The notes: generated from the sequence alone by a model not told the origin. Positions 24,446-33,847 are shown, numbered from the stretch's first letter. The stretch: DNA of 64,000 nucleotides from Novosphingobium sp. KA1 (GCF_017309955.1 NZ_CP021247.1:2071001-2135000), one strand, 5' to 3'. Numbers and translations: made by a program.

Positions 24446-24648
24446 GCACGATAGTTGCCGGCCTCGCGAAAGGTTCCCCGCAAGGGGATGAAAAGGGAAC
24501 GCGGGTCAGATGCCCGGGCTGCCCCTGCAACTGTAAGCGGCGAGCCGTTCGGCCAGACACGCCATTGGGAAGCAAGCCGCGCAATTGGCAAGGTTTCCTG
24601 AGAAGGCGGCCGGACCGGCCCTGACCCGTGAGCCAGGAGACCTGCCCG
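24446..24648 (+). promoter_or_regulatory. Cobalamin (adenosylcobalamin) riboswitch
   Basis: All main conserved elements are visible in order: AGGTTCCCC (24471-24479), GGGATGAAAAGGGAA (about 24485-24499), CTGCCCCTGCAACTGTAAGC (24520-24539), GCCATTGGGAAGC near 24560, and the B12 box AGCCAGGAGACCTGCC (24631-24646). It reads rightward and precedes the DUF1636-cobTSD-cbiB-cobQU operon, so cobalamin should lower expression of that operon. A 7-bp stem at 24705-24711/24722-24728 lies in the downstream leader and may belong to the expression platform. Confidence 0.95.
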
Positions 24649-24857
24649 TCGCGGTCGTTCTTCGTCGGGACAGGGTGTGCCGGACGGACGGGGGAGTTTC
24701 CCTCGCGGAGCGACAGCCATTGCTCCGCCGGCCAAGCGCCCGGGCGGGGGACGCGGCCTGTCGTGCGGTGCCCATGCACCGGGACCCTGCCGATCCGTCC
24801 TTTGCCCGATCGCCGACCCGAAGGGGCATTCGATGTCGCGAGCGGGAAGGAAACTCC

Positions 24858-24944
24858 GTGAACTGTCGTGTTCTGGTCAGCCCCATCGGTGCATGTGCCG
24901 AAATCGATTGCTGTTTTGGCGCGGGGAGTGTCTGCCGATGCTGA
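24858..24944 (+). CDS. Possible 28-residue cysteine-rich leader peptide
   Basis: A GTG-started frame preceded by GGAAGGA about seven bases upstream encodes 28 residues with six cysteines (positions 3, 13, 18, 19, 26, 28). Its stop codon overlaps the ATG of the next gene, a geometry that permits translational coupling. Codon third positions are only about 57 percent G or C, much lower than neighbouring genes, which weakens the case. No known family is recognised. Confidence 0.25.
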   Translation: MNCRVLVSPIGACAEIDCCFGAGSVCRC

Positions 24945-25345
24945 CCCCGGTCGAGCCCGGCCCTTCGGTGGTCGTCTGCAACACCTGCCGCCTTTCGGCC
25001 GATGCGCGCGAGGACGGGCAAGGGCGGCGCGGCGGCGCGCTGCTGGCCGAGGTGATGCGGGCGCTCCAGGCCGATGATCCCGCCCTGCAGGCGGTCGCGG
25101 TGCAGGAGATGGCCTGCCTGTTCGCCTGCCAGCGCCATTGCACCGTGCACATCCGCGCGCCGGGCAAGCTGGGCTACGTGCTGGGCGATTTCGAGCCCGG
25201 CGAGGAGGCTGCCCGCGCGATTCTCGACTATGCCTTGCGTCATGGTGAAAGCGCCGAAGGGCAGGTACCCTATCGCCAGTGGCCGGAAGGCGTGAAAGGC
25301 CATTTCATCACCCGCACTCCCCCTGAAGGGTTCCTGCCCGCATGA
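24938..25345 (+). CDS. DUF1636 family metal-binding-like protein
   Basis: A 135-residue protein and the first clear gene behind the cobalamin riboswitch. It has cysteines arranged CNTC near residue 13 and CLFACQRHC near 60, enough to bind a metal or iron-sulfur cluster; GYVLGDFEPGEEAA follows. DUF1636 proteins are regularly found next to cobalamin genes but their function is not established; roles in cobalt handling or as a ferredoxin-like redox partner have the best contextual support. GGGGAG nine bases before the ATG supports the start. The stop overlaps cobT in an ATGA. Confidence 0.8.
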   Translation: MLTPVEPGPSVVVCNTCRLSADAREDGQGRRGGALLAEVMRALQADDPALQAVAVQEMACLFACQRHCTVHIRAPGKLGYVLGDFEPGEEAARAILDYALRHGESAEGQVPYRQWPEGVKGHFITRTPPEGFLPA

Positions 25346-26391
25346 GCATGCCCACTGCCTCGGCTGCCCCCCCGATGTTTGCCGGCCGCGCCGCCTTTGC
25401 CGCCGCGCTGGCCGGTCTTCCCGTCCCCGATGATGCCGCGCTGGAGGCGGCGCGCGGGCGCCAGGCCAGCCTCACCAAGCCCGCCGGTTCGCTCGGGCGG
25501 CTGGAGGAGATCGCGGTGTTCATGGCCGGCTGGCAGGGCCGGGAACTTCCGCAAGCCGAGCGTATCCAGGCGGTGATCTTTGCCGGCAACCACGGCGTTG
25601 CCGCGCGCGGGGTGAGCGCCTATCCGCCCGAAGTCACCCGCCAGATGGTCGCCAATTTCGAGAACGGCGGCGCCGCGATCAATGCGCTGACCGCCGCCTG
25701 CGGTGCCGAGCTTGCGGTTGTTCCCATCGATCTCGACCGGCCGACCGGCGACATCACCGTGGAGCCGGCCTTGAGCGAGGGCGAGTGCCTGGCCGCGCTC
25801 AACATCGGCGCGGCGGCCGTGCGTCCCGGCAGCGACCTGTTGTTCGTGGGCGAGATGGGCATCGGCAATACCACGCCGGCCGCCGCGCTTTGCGCCAAGG
25901 TCTTCGGCGGTGCGGCGCAGGACTGGACCGGGCGGGGCACCGGACTCGACGATGACGGCCTTGCCCGCAAGGCGGCGGCGGTGGCGGCGGCGCTGGCGTG
26001 CCATGACGGTGCGCCGCGCGATGCCTTCGAGACGCTGCGCCGCCTCGGCGGACGCGAGATCGCGGCGATGGCAGGGGCCGTGCTGGCCGCGCGCCATTAC
26101 CGCGTGCCGGTGCTGCTCGACGGGTTCATCTGCTGCGCCGCCGTGGCGCCGCTCATGGCCGACAATGGCGCGGCGCTCGACCACTGCCTGGCCGCCCATT
26201 GCTCGGCCGAGGCGGGGCACGTGCGGCTGCTGGACAGGCTCGGGCTGGATCCGCTGCTGCATCTCGGCATGCGGCTGGGCGAGGGATCGGGCGCGGCGGT
26301 GGCGGCGCAGATCGTGCGTTCGGCGCTGGCCGCCCATGCCGGCATGGCGACCTTTGCCGAAGCTCTGGTCGCCGGAAAGGCGACAGCATGA
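25342..26391 (+). CDS. cobT: Nicotinate-nucleotide-dimethylbenzimidazole phosphoribosyltransferase
   Basis: A 349-residue enzyme that makes alpha-ribazole phosphate, activating the lower ligand of cobalamin. SLTKPAGSLGRLEEIA, FAGNHGVAARGVSAYP and EMGIGNTTPAAAL are family signatures, and the catalytic glutamate is E314 in MRLGEGSGAA. Length matches the family (about 350). It starts at the ATGA overlap with the DUF1636 gene. Confidence 0.95.
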   Translation: MSMPTASAAPPMFAGRAAFAAALAGLPVPDDAALEAARGRQASLTKPAGSLGRLEEIAVFMAGWQGRELPQAERIQAVIFAGNHGVAARGVSAYPPEVTRQMVANFENGGAAINALTAACGAELAVVPIDLDRPTGDITVEPALSEGECLAALNIGAAAVRPGSDLLFVGEMGIGNTTPAAALCAKVFGGAAQDWTGRGTGLDDDGLARKAAAVAAALACHDGAPRDAFETLRRLGGREIAAMAGAVLAARHYRVPVLLDGFICCAAVAPLMADNGAALDHCLAAHCSAEAGHVRLLDRLGLDPLLHLGMRLGEGSGAAVAAQIVRSALAAHAGMATFAEALVAGKATA

Positions 26392-26427
26392 GGCGACAGC
26401 GTGAGGTGGCGGCATGAGCGGGGCTGC

Positions 26428-27012
26428 ATGAACGGCATCCTTGTCCACCTGATGCGCCACGGCGCCCCGCGCGAACCGGGGCTCATGCTGGGGCACCGCG
26501 ACGATCCGCCGACCCCGGCGGGCGTGGCGCGCTGCATGCTGCGCGCCGAACACCTGGCATTCGCGCAAGTCCTCTCGTCCGATCTGGCGCGGGCGAAAGT
26601 CCCCGCGCGGCAGATCGCGCATGCCCGCGGGGCGACGCACCGGGCCGACCGGCGCTGGCGCGAACTCGATTTCGGCGACTGGGACGGGCTTTCGCCGCAC
26701 GACCTCGACCCTTCGTTGCAGGCCGCCTTCTGGGACGATCCCGATCTCTGCGCGCCGCCGCGCGGGGAACGCTGGTCGCAGCTGTGCCTGCGGGTCAACG
26801 AGGCCCTGTGCGGGATCTCCCGCGACACCCTCGTGGTCACCCACGGCGGGGCCATGCGGGCGGCGCTGGCGGTGCTGTTCGGTTTTGATCACCGCCAGAT
26901 ATGGGCGTTCGAATTTGCCTATTGCGCGGTGCTGAGCCTGCGCCTCTGGCCCGATGGCGAAGGGCGGATCTCCGCTGCGCAGATCGTTGCGCTGGATGGC
27001 GGCCGCTCATGA
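26428..27012 (+). CDS. Histidine phosphatase family protein, probable alpha-ribazole phosphatase
   Basis: A 194-residue protein with the phospho-acceptor histidine in LMRHGAPREPG near residue 8 and the second active-site histidine in LVVTHGGAMRAAL near 135. Within the cobalamin operon, between cobT and cobS, it fits the role of dephosphorylating alpha-ribazole phosphate or adenosylcobalamin phosphate (CobC of Salmonella nomenclature). It lacks some residues usual in the enteric enzyme, so the assignment rests largely on context. A 36-base gap separates it from cobT. Confidence 0.78.
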   Translation: MNGILVHLMRHGAPREPGLMLGHRDDPPTPAGVARCMLRAEHLAFAQVLSSDLARAKVPARQIAHARGATHRADRRWRELDFGDWDGLSPHDLDPSLQAAFWDDPDLCAPPRGERWSQLCLRVNEALCGISRDTLVVTHGGAMRAALAVLFGFDHRQIWAFEFAYCAVLSLRLWPDGEGRISAAQIVALDGGRS

Positions 27013-27032
27013 TCCGGCGCTCATGATCCGCC
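27005..27032. repeat. 14-bp tandem duplication at the phosphatase-cobS junction
   Basis: GCTCATGATCCGGC (27005-27018) is followed immediately by GCTCATGATCCGCC (27019-27032), 13 of 14 identical. The first copy places an ATGA overlap at the phosphatase stop but opens only a five-codon frame (MIRRS); the second copy supplies the working cobS start. Confidence 0.7.
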
Positions 27033-27751
27033 GTATCGTCCTGGCGCTGCAGTTCCTCACCCGGCTGCCGCTGCCCGCGGTTCGCGCGGGCGAGGCGGAC
27101 TTTGCCGGAGCCATCCTGTGGTTTCCGCTGGCAGGCGCGGCGGTCGGCGGGGCGGTGGCGCTCGGCTGGTGGCTGGGCCTGCTCTCGGGCGATGGCTGGA
27201 TTGCCGCGCTGGCCGGACTGGCGGCGTGGACGGCGGTGACCGGCGCGCTCCATCTCGACGGGCTCGGCGATGTCGCCGACGGCGCCGGGGCCGCCCACAA
27301 GAGCGCCGGGGCAGACCGGGAGCGGATCTCGGCGGTCATGGCGGATCCGCATGTGGGCAGCTTTGCGGTGGTGGCCATCGTCCTGCAGCTCGCCGCGAAG
27401 CTGGTGCTGCTTCATGCGCTGCGGCCGGGGCAGGTCTGGGCCCTGTTGCTGGTGCCGGTGCTGGCGCGCATGGCGCCGCTTGCCTGGACGCTGCTGCTGG
27501 TGCCGCTGCACGAGGGGCTCGGCAGCCTGTTCCGCAAGGCCGTGCAATGGCGGCACGTCATCCTCTGGGGCGGGGCGGCGCTGGTGCTGGCGCTGGCCGT
27601 AGCGCCGCCGCTCCTGGCGCTGTTTGCCGCGGTGCCGCTCTGGGCATGGTGGCTGCGCAGCCGGATCGGCGGCATTTCGGGCGACGGCCACGGCGCCGGT
27701 ATCGAAGTGACCGAGACCGCGCTGCTCGCCGCGCTGGTGCTGATCCGGTGA
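27023..27751 (+). CDS. cobS: Adenosylcobinamide-GDP ribazoletransferase
   Basis: A 242-residue integral membrane enzyme that joins alpha-ribazole to adenosylcobinamide-GDP, the last assembly step. It begins MIRRIVLALQFLTRLPLP, and TGALHLDGLGDVADG near residues 72-86 carries the conserved acidic residues, followed by DRERISAVMADPHVGSFAVV. Six or so hydrophobic segments are visible. The start is the second of two ATGs in a 14-bp duplication; the stop overlaps cobD in a GTGA. Confidence 0.92.
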   Translation: MIRRIVLALQFLTRLPLPAVRAGEADFAGAILWFPLAGAAVGGAVALGWWLGLLSGDGWIAALAGLAAWTAVTGALHLDGLGDVADGAGAAHKSAGADRERISAVMADPHVGSFAVVAIVLQLAAKLVLLHALRPGQVWALLLVPVLARMAPLAWTLLLVPLHEGLGSLFRKAVQWRHVILWGGAALVLALAVAPPLLALFAAVPLWAWWLRSRIGGISGDGHGAGIEVTETALLAALVLIR

Positions 27752-28746
27752 GCGGCGAGCCGGTGATCGACCATTTCCTCCACCACGGCGGCCGCCTGGC
27801 CGAGGCCGCGCGGCTGTTCGGCGGCGCTGCCGAGGACTGGCTGGACCTCTCGACCGGGCTCAATCCCGCGCCGTGGCCGGTGCCGCAGGCGTTCGCTCCG
27901 GACTGGCACGCCTTGCCCGATCCTGCTGCGCTCGCCGCGCTCGAAGCGGTGGCGGCGCGGCATTTCGGGGCCGATCCGGCGCTGTGCTGTGCGGTGCCGG
28001 GCAGCGAGGCGGCGCTGCGGCTGCTGGCGCGAATCCTCGATCTGCCGGGGCGGGCGCCGGTGCCGAGCTACCGCAGCCATGTCGAGGCCTTCGCAGTGTC
28101 TTGTCCCGTCCGGTTTGGCGAGGTCGCGGCGGCGGCGGAAACCTGTGTCATCGCCAATCCGGGCAATCCCGATGGCGTATTGCACTCGCCCGAGGCGCTG
28201 TGCGGCTGGGCGGACCGGATCGCCGGGCGTGGCGGCTGGCTGATCGTCGACGAGGCCTTTGGCGACTGCGCGCCGCAAGCCAGCCTTGTTGCGGCAGTGC
28301 GGCCCGAGGGCAGGTTGATCGTGCTGCGTTCCTTCGGCAAGTTTTTCGGCCTGGCCGGGGTGCGGCTGGGTTTTGTGCTGGCACCGCCGCCGATCCTGGC
28401 GAAGCTGCGCGCGGCAATGGGCAGCTGGCCGCTCCACGCAGGCGCGCTGGCGATCGGCACGGCGGCTTATGGCGATGCGGCCTGGATCGCGGCAACGCGC
28501 GCCGAGTTGCCGGGGCGCGCCGCCGCGCTCGATGCCGTGCTGGCGCGCCATGGGCTGGTGGCAGAGGGCGCCTGTCCGCTGTTCCGGCTCGTCACCGGCT
28601 GCCGCGCGGCCGAGCTGTTCGAACGCCTTGCCCGCGCCCGCATCCTGGTGCGGCCTTTCGCCGAGTTCCCCGGTTGGCTGCGCTTCGGCGTGCCTGCCGA
28701 CCCTGCCGCCCTGGCGCGGTTGGATCGGGCCCTGCACAATGGCTGA
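27748..28746 (+). CDS. cobD: Threonine-phosphate decarboxylase (PLP, aminotransferase fold)
   Basis: A 332-residue fold-type I PLP enzyme, called CobC in Pseudomonas nomenclature. It makes aminopropanol phosphate from threonine phosphate for the nucleotide loop. HHGGRLAEAARLFG and DLSTGLNPAPWP open the family; CVIANPGNPDG and the PLP lysine in LRSFGKFFGLAGVRLG are clear. The GTG start at 27748 overlaps the cobS stop and gives the expected length. It overlaps cbiB by eight bases. Confidence 0.92.
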   Translation: MSGEPVIDHFLHHGGRLAEAARLFGGAAEDWLDLSTGLNPAPWPVPQAFAPDWHALPDPAALAALEAVAARHFGADPALCCAVPGSEAALRLLARILDLPGRAPVPSYRSHVEAFAVSCPVRFGEVAAAAETCVIANPGNPDGVLHSPEALCGWADRIAGRGGWLIVDEAFGDCAPQASLVAAVRPEGRLIVLRSFGKFFGLAGVRLGFVLAPPPILAKLRAAMGSWPLHAGALAIGTAAYGDAAWIAATRAELPGRAAALDAVLARHGLVAEGACPLFRLVTGCRAAELFERLARARILVRPFAEFPGWLRFGVPADPAALARLDRALHNG

Positions 28747-29692
28747 GCCGACGATCCTCGCCGCCATGGCGCTCGAGGGCGCGCTGGGCTGGCCGTCCAG
28801 CCTCCATGCCCGTATCGGCCATCCGGTCGGGCTTTTTGCGAGGATCATCACCGGCTGCGAGCGGGCGCTCAACCGCCCTGCCCGGCCGGATTGGCAGCGG
28901 CGGCTGGCGGGCCTTGCGGCGATGCTGGCGCTGATCGGTATGGCGGCCTGCATGAGCGCGCTGGCGGTCCTCGGTGTCCGCGCGCTGGCGGGCCATTGGG
29001 CCTGGGCGGTGCTGGCGCTGCTGGCCTGGCCGGCGCTGGCCGCACGCAGCCTCGACGATCACGTGTCCCCGGTGCTGGCGGCGCTGGAGGCGGGCGACCT
29101 GGTCGCCGCGCGCCGCCGCGTCGGCATGATCGTCGGGCGCGAGACGCGGGAACTCGACGAGGCCGGGGTGGCCCGCGCCGCGATCGAGAGCCTTGCCGAG
29201 AGTTTTTGCGACGGTGTCGCAGCGCCGCTGTTCTGGCTTGTGCTGGGCGGCCTGCCCGGCGTCTGGGCCTACAAGGCGATCAACACGGCGGACAGCCTGA
29301 TCGGCCATCCCGAGGAGCCGCTGCGCGCTTATGGCTGGGCGGCGGCGCGGATTGACGATCTGGTCAACCTGATCCCGGCGCGGCTGGCGGGGCTGCTGCT
29401 CTGCCTGGTTGGCGGGGGCGGCTGGGGCACCATGCTGCGCGACCATGCGCTGCATGCCTCGCCCAATGCCGGATGGCCCGAGGCGGCGATGGCAGGCGTG
29501 CTCGGCGTGAGGCTGGCGGGGCCGGTGCGGTACGACGGTGTAACGGCCGAAAAGCCGTGGATCGGCCGGGAGGGCGGCGAGGCGGGGGCCGCTGACTTGC
29601 GGCGGGCGCTGGGCGTCTATCGGCGCGCCTGCGCGGTGCTGGCATCAGGGGCATTGATCTTGGGAATCGCGGGGAGCGCATGGCAGGTTTGA
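28739..29692 (+). CDS. cbiB: Adenosylcobinamide-phosphate synthase
   Basis: A 317-residue membrane protein (CobD in Pseudomonas nomenclature) that attaches aminopropanol (phosphate) to cobyric acid. [34 protein letters not shown] and [14 protein letters not shown] are family signatures, and several transmembrane segments are visible near residues 60-105, 195-215 and 290-312. The ATG at 28739 lies inside the end of cobD, and the stop lies 13 bases into cobQ, so translation is tightly coupled along this stretch. Confidence 0.93.
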   Translation: MAEPTILAAMALEGALGWPSSLHARIGHPVGLFARIITGCERALNRPARPDWQRRLAGLAAMLALIGMAACMSALAVLGVRALAGHWAWAVLALLAWPALAARSLDDHVSPVLAALEAGDLVAARRRVGMIVGRETRELDEAGVARAAIESLAESFCDGVAAPLFWLVLGGLPGVWAYKAINTADSLIGHPEEPLRAYGWAAARIDDLVNLIPARLAGLLLCLVGGGGWGTMLRDHALHASPNAGWPEAAMAGVLGVRLAGPVRYDGVTAEKPWIGREGGEAGAADLRRALGVYRRACAVLASGALILGIAGSAWQV

Positions 29693-31134
29693 TGTTGCAG
29701 GGGACCGGCTCGGACGTCGGCAAGTCGGTGCTCGTGGCGGGGCTGTGCCGGGCCTTGTCCAATCGCGGGTTCAAAGTGCTGCCGTTCAAGCCGCAGAACA
29801 TGTCCAACAACGCCGCCGTCACCCCCGAGGGCGGCGAGATCGGCCGCGCCCAGGCGCTCCAGGCGCTGGCGGCGCGGGCGCCGCTGCATGTCGACATGAA
29901 CCCGGTGCTGCTCAAGCCCCAGGCCGACCGCACCTCGCAGCTGGTTGTTCACGGGCAGGTGCGCGGCACGCTGGGAAGCACCAATTTCCGCGAGGCGCGG
30001 CGCACTCTGCTGCCCGAAGTCATGGCCAGCTACCGGCGGCTGGAGGCGCGCTGCGACCTCGTGGTGGTCGAAGGCGCGGGCTCACCTGCCGAGATCAACT
30101 TGCGCGCGGGCGACATTGCCAACATGGGTTTTGCGCGCGAGGCCGACGTGCCGGTCGTGCTGATCGGCGATATCGACCGCGGCGGGGTGATCGCCTCGCT
30201 GGTCGGCACCCGGGCGGTGATCGCGCCTGACGATGCCGCCCAGATCCGCGGTTTCCTCATCAACAAGTTTCGCGGCGATCCGGCCCTTTTCGCGGACGGC
30301 TATGCCGCCATCGCGCAGCGTTCGGGCTGGCGCGGCTACGGCGTGCTGCCATGGCAAAGCGCGGTCGGCCGCTTGCCGAGCGAGGATGCCGTGGTGCTCG
30401 AACGCGGGCTGGGCGGGGCCTCGGGAAAGTGTCTCGTGGCCTGCCCGATCCTGCCGCGCATCGCCAATTTCGACGATCTTGATCCGCTCCGGCAGGAAAG
30501 CGGCGTGGAGGTGGCGATGATCCCGCCGGGCACGCCGATCCCGGCCGAAGCGGCGCTGATCGTGCTGCCGGGTTCCAAGGCGACAATGGCCGATCTCGCG
30601 TTCCTGAGGGCCGAGGGCTGGGACATCGACATCCTGGCGCACTATCGGCGCGGCGGCATGATCCTGGGTATCTGCGGCGGATTCCAGATGCTCGGCAGGA
30701 CTATCGCCGACCCGCTGGGGATCGAGGGCCAGCCCGGCGAGATGGCCGGGCTCGGCCTGCTCGACGTGACCACGGTGCTGGGTCCGGCCAAGGCGCTGCG
30801 GACCGTATCGGGCGAGGCGCTGGGCGCCCGCTTCGAGGGTTACGAGATGCACATGGGCGTGACCACCCGGCATTCCGGTGCGCCGCTGGCGATGCTGGCG
30901 GATGAGCGTGCGGACGGTGCGCGCGATGCCGCTGGCCGCGTGCTGGGAACCTATTGCCACGGCCTGCTCGCCTCGACCGATCTGCGCGCGCAATTGCTGG
31001 CCCGGCTCGGCGCGGCAAGCGACCGGCGCGATCATCATGCCGAAGTCGATGCCGCGCTCGACGAACTGGCAGGGGCCATGGAGGCGCATCTCGACATCGA
31101 CGGCCTCCTTGCGCTGACGGAGATGGCCCGATGA
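29680..31134 (+). CDS. cobQ: Cobyric acid synthase
   Basis: A 484-residue glutamine amidotransferase that adds four amides to adenosylcobyrinate a,c-diamide. The N-terminal [20 protein letters not shown] is its P-loop and [12 protein letters not shown] a strong signature; the glutaminase domain has C332 in [12 protein letters not shown] and the histidine in [10 protein letters not shown]. Length fits the family. It overlaps cbiB and cobU. Confidence 0.95.
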   Translation: MAGLMLQGTGSDVGKSVLVAGLCRALSNRGFKVLPFKPQNMSNNAAVTPEGGEIGRAQALQALAARAPLHVDMNPVLLKPQADRTSQLVVHGQVRGTLGSTNFREARRTLLPEVMASYRRLEARCDLVVVEGAGSPAEINLRAGDIANMGFAREADVPVVLIGDIDRGGVIASLVGTRAVIAPDDAAQIRGFLINKFRGDPALFADGYAAIAQRSGWRGYGVLPWQSAVGRLPSEDAVVLERGLGGASGKCLVACPILPRIANFDDLDPLRQESGVEVAMIPPGTPIPAEAALIVLPGSKATMADLAFLRAEGWDIDILAHYRRGGMILGICGGFQMLGRTIADPLGIEGQPGEMAGLGLLDVTTVLGPAKALRTVSGEALGARFEGYEMHMGVTTRHSGAPLAMLADERADGARDAAGRVLGTYCHGLLASTDLRAQLLARLGAASDRRDHHAEVDAALDELAGAMEAHLDIDGLLALTEMAR

Positions 31135-31637
31135 TCAGCACGTTTGTTCTGGGCGGCGCGCGTTCGGGCAAGAGCCGCCATGCGCAAGGCTGGATCGAGG
31201 TGGTGGCGGGCCGTCTCGCCTATGTGGCGACCGGGCAGGCCTTCGACGACGAGATGGCGGCGCGCATCGCGCTCCACCAGGCAGACCGGGGCGAGCGCTG
31301 GACCACCATCGAGGCGCCGCTCGACCTCACCGGCGCCATCGCCCGCGCCTCGCGGGAGGCGGACGCGATCCTTGTCGATTGCCTGACGCTGTGGCTGTCG
31401 AACCTGATGATGGCCGAAATGACGTTGGCCCCGCAGTTCGATGCGTTGTGCCGGGCGATTGCCGATTGCCCGGTGCCGCTTGCGCTGGTGGCGAACGAGG
31501 TGGGGCTCGGGCTGGTGCCGGAAACCCCGTTGGGCCGCGCTTTTCGCGACGAGGCGGGGCGCCTCAACCAGCAGGTCGCCGCGGTTGCCGACAATGTGGT
31601 GTTTGTCGCCGCCGGACTGCCGCTGAAGTTGAAGTAG
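31131..31637 (+). CDS. cobU: Adenosylcobinamide kinase/guanylyltransferase
   Basis: A 168-residue bifunctional enzyme that phosphorylates and guanylylates adenosylcobinamide. [16 protein letters not shown] is the P-loop, [14 protein letters not shown] holds the histidine that is guanylylated in characterised enzymes, and [14 protein letters not shown] and [13 protein letters not shown] are conserved. It starts at an ATGA overlap with cobQ and is the last gene of the operon, just before a strong terminator. Confidence 0.94.
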   Translation: MISTFVLGGARSGKSRHAQGWIEVVAGRLAYVATGQAFDDEMAARIALHQADRGERWTTIEAPLDLTGAIARASREADAILVDCLTLWLSNLMMAEMTLAPQFDALCRAIADCPVPLALVANEVGLGLVPETPLGRAFRDEAGRLNQQVAAVADNVVFVAAGLPLKLK

Positions 31638-31641
31638 CAAA

Positions 31642-31672
31642 AAGGGCCGCCCCGGGGATCGGGGCGGCCCTT
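31642..31672 (+). terminator. Terminator of the cobalamin operon
   Basis: AAGGGCCGCCCC (31642-31653) pairs perfectly with GGGGCGGCCCTT (31661-31672) around a seven-base loop, five bases after the cobU stop codon. Confidence 0.8.
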
Positions 31673-31678
31673 GGAAGA

Positions 31679-31711
31679 TCATGGCCGGTCTTGCACCAAG
31701 ACCGGCCATGA
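31679..31711. terminator. Second strong hairpin between convergent genes
   Basis: A perfect 15-bp stem (31679-31693 against 31697-31711, core CATGGCCGGTCTTG) with a three-base loop. It lies between cobU and the end of the leftward chemotaxis gene and may stop read-through from either side. Confidence 0.5.
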
Positions 31712-31770
31712 CGTGCGTGGCATCACAATCGTGGAGCGGTCGATCCGATGCGGCCGGATCGGAAAGCGCT

Positions 31771-33654
31771 CTAGAAGTCCATCCAGTCGTCGTCCTGGCC
31801 GGTGGCGAGCGCGACGGGGGCCGCCTTGCGGACCGGGGCGACCTGGCTGGTGGTGATCGCGGCCGGCACCGCGCGCGGCGCGGGAGCCGGAGCGGGCGCC
31901 ACGGCGCGCGGCTTGTAGCCGGCCACTTCGCCGCTCACCCGGAACATCGCCGCACGGTCGGCCAGCGCGGTCACCTCGCTGTTCAGGTTGCGCGCCGCGG
32001 CCGAGGTCTCCTCGACCATCGCCGCGTTCTGCTGGGTCGCCTGGTCCATCGTGCCGATCGCGGCGCTGATCTGGGTGATCGTCGAGGACTGCGCCTGGTT
32101 GTCGGTGGCGATGTTGCTGAGCAGCGAATGCACCTCGGAAACGTCGCCCGAGATGTTCTGCAGCGCGCCGTCGACCCGCTGCACCGCTTCCACGGCGGTG
32201 CCGATGTCGGTCTGGGTTGCGGTGAGCTGTTCGCGGGCGCGCTTGGCTTCCTCTTCCGAGCGCATCGCCAGCGCCGAGACGAGGTCGGCCACGACCGCGA
32301 AACCGCGGCCCGCATCACCGGCCCGGCCCGCCTCGACGGCGGCGTTCATGGCGAGCACGCGGGTCTGGAAGGCGATCTTGTCGAGGCCCTCGATCACCGA
32401 GTCGATGCCCTTGGCGCTCTCGCTGACGCGGCCCATCGCCTGGACCGCCTCGTCGGCGATCGAGCGGCCGGATTCGACCACGCCCATGGCGCCGTCGGCC
32501 CGCTCCACGGTGCGCCCCGCCGCCGAGGCGGTGGCGCGCAGGCGGCCGTCCATCTGGGTGATCGCCGCCGAGGTTTCCTCGAGGCTCGCCGCATTGCTTT
32601 CGGTGCGGCGGGCCAGGTCTTCGGAGGCCTGGGCGATCTCGCTGGAGCCGGTGCGGATGGCGTGGGTGCTTTCGGTCACCGCGCCGATGAGGTCGCGCAA
32701 TGCGCCGACGGCCGAGTTGAAGTTGGTCTTCAGTTCGGCATAGGCAGGCGGGAACTCGGCCTTGATCGACTGGGTGAGGTCCCCCTCGCTGATCGCCTGG
32801 AGGCTGGCGCGCAGCGTGGTGGTGACGACTTCCTGCTCCTGCGCATTGCGGGCGTCGATCTCGGCGCGCCCTTCGGCGGCGACCCGGAACTGCTCTACCG
32901 CCTCGGCGATCTCGCCGATCTCGTCGCCGCGTTCGCGGTAGGGCACCTCGACATGGCCGCCTTCGGCCAGCGAGGTGGTGACATGGGCGATGCGCGTCAT
33001 CGGCGCGGCGACCGAGCGGTTGATCAGCAGCCAGATCAGGACGATGCCGGCCATGCTGATGCCGGCCAGCGCGATGGCGAGGAAGGTCGCCTGTGCGGCG
33101 GTGGCATCGCCGTCCGCGGCCTTGGCGGCAGTGCGCTCACGCAGGGTGTCTATCAGCTTTTCGGTCTGTTCGATGGTGTCGTGCGAGGCGGCCTTGCCCT
33201 CCTTCTTGATCATCGCCATCGCGCCGGGGAAATCGCCGCTGGTGCGCAAGTCGAACGTGCGCTTGTTGACGTCCTTCAGCGTCTGTGCGTTGCGGCGCAG
33301 CAGGGCGATGTCGGATTCGAAGGCCGGATCGGCGACGGCGTCGAAAGCGTCGATCGACTTGGCCAGCGCGTCTTCACCCTTGGCAAGGCGGTCGCGCAGC
33401 TTGGCGGCGTCCTCGGTGCTGGCGGCGTTGTAGTAGCTGTAGACGACGATCCGCAGCTCCTTGACGTCGCTGATGACGTCGACCAGCGCGGACATCCCGC
33501 CGATGCCCTTCTCGACGTGGGTCTGCGCGATGTCGTTGAGCTCCCGGGTGGCCAGGTAGCCGTTGATGCCGACAGCGGCGATCATGAGATTGATGATGGA
33601 GAAGGCAGCCCACAACTTCTTGGGCAAGCTCCAGTTGTCTAGGAAATCAAGCAT
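31771..33654 (-). CDS. Methyl-accepting chemotaxis protein
   Basis: A 627-residue membrane receptor. [20 protein letters not shown] leads into the first membrane segment (about 10-30); a four-helix-bundle periplasmic domain follows to about 190; the second segment is [18 protein letters not shown]; then HAMP domains and the cytoplasmic signalling helix with [20 protein letters not shown]. The hairpin tip departs from the standard VADEVRALAQRS, reading [12 protein letters not shown]. The C-terminus DDDWMDF resembles the W-x-x-F pentapeptide that tethers CheR/CheB. The ATG at 33654 is chosen because homology begins there. It lies downstream of flagellin in the same direction but behind a terminator. 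Confidence 0.92.
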   Translation of the reverse strand: MLDFLDNWSLPKKLWAAFSIINLMIAAVGINGYLATRELNDIAQTHVEKGIGGMSALVDVISDVKELRIVVYSYYNAASTEDAAKLRDRLAKGEDALAKSIDAFDAVADPAFESDIALLRRNAQTLKDVNKRTFDLRTSGDFPGAMAMIKKEGKAASHDTIEQTEKLIDTLRERTAAKAADGDATAAQATFLAIALAGISMAGIVLIWLLINRSVAAPMTRIAHVTTSLAEGGHVEVPYRERGDEIGEIAEAVEQFRVAAEGRAEIDARNAQEQEVVTTTLRASLQAISEGDLTQSIKAEFPPAYAELKTNFNSAVGALRDLIGAVTESTHAIRTGSSEIAQASEDLARRTESNAASLEETSAAITQMDGRLRATASAAGRTVERADGAMGVVESGRSIADEAVQAMGRVSESAKGIDSVIEGLDKIAFQTRVLAMNAAVEAGRAGDAGRGFAVVADLVSALAMRSEEEAKRAREQLTATQTDIGTAVEAVQRVDGALQNISGDVSEVHSLLSNIATDNQAQSSTITQISAAIGTMDQATQQNAAMVEETSAAARNLNSEVTALADRAAMFRVSGEVAGYKPRAVAPAPAPAPRAVPAAITTSQVAPVRKAAPVALATGQDDDWMDF

Positions 33655-33760
33655 CTTGGTCCATTTCCGGCTTGAAAACGGCCGCTCCCCCATTGGTGGG
33701 CCATGATTATTATAGAAGGGCGCGGCAGGGCAGCCTCGGCGCGGGGGCCGGGAAACGCCC

Positions 33761-33797
33761 AAAAAAAGAGGCCGAGGTGGCGAACCACCCCGGCCTC
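33761..33797 (-). terminator. Flagellin terminator
   Basis: A 13-bp stem with one mismatch (33768-33780 against 33785-33797, GAGGCCGAGGTGG / CCACCCCGGCCTC) and a CGAA loop; the leftward transcript ends in seven U residues. It starts about 50 bases past the flagellin stop codon. Confidence 0.85.
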
Positions 33798-33847
33798 CAT
33801 GACGTTCCGGCCTTTCGCCTGGGGGCTGAAAAGGCCGTCGGCCTTCC

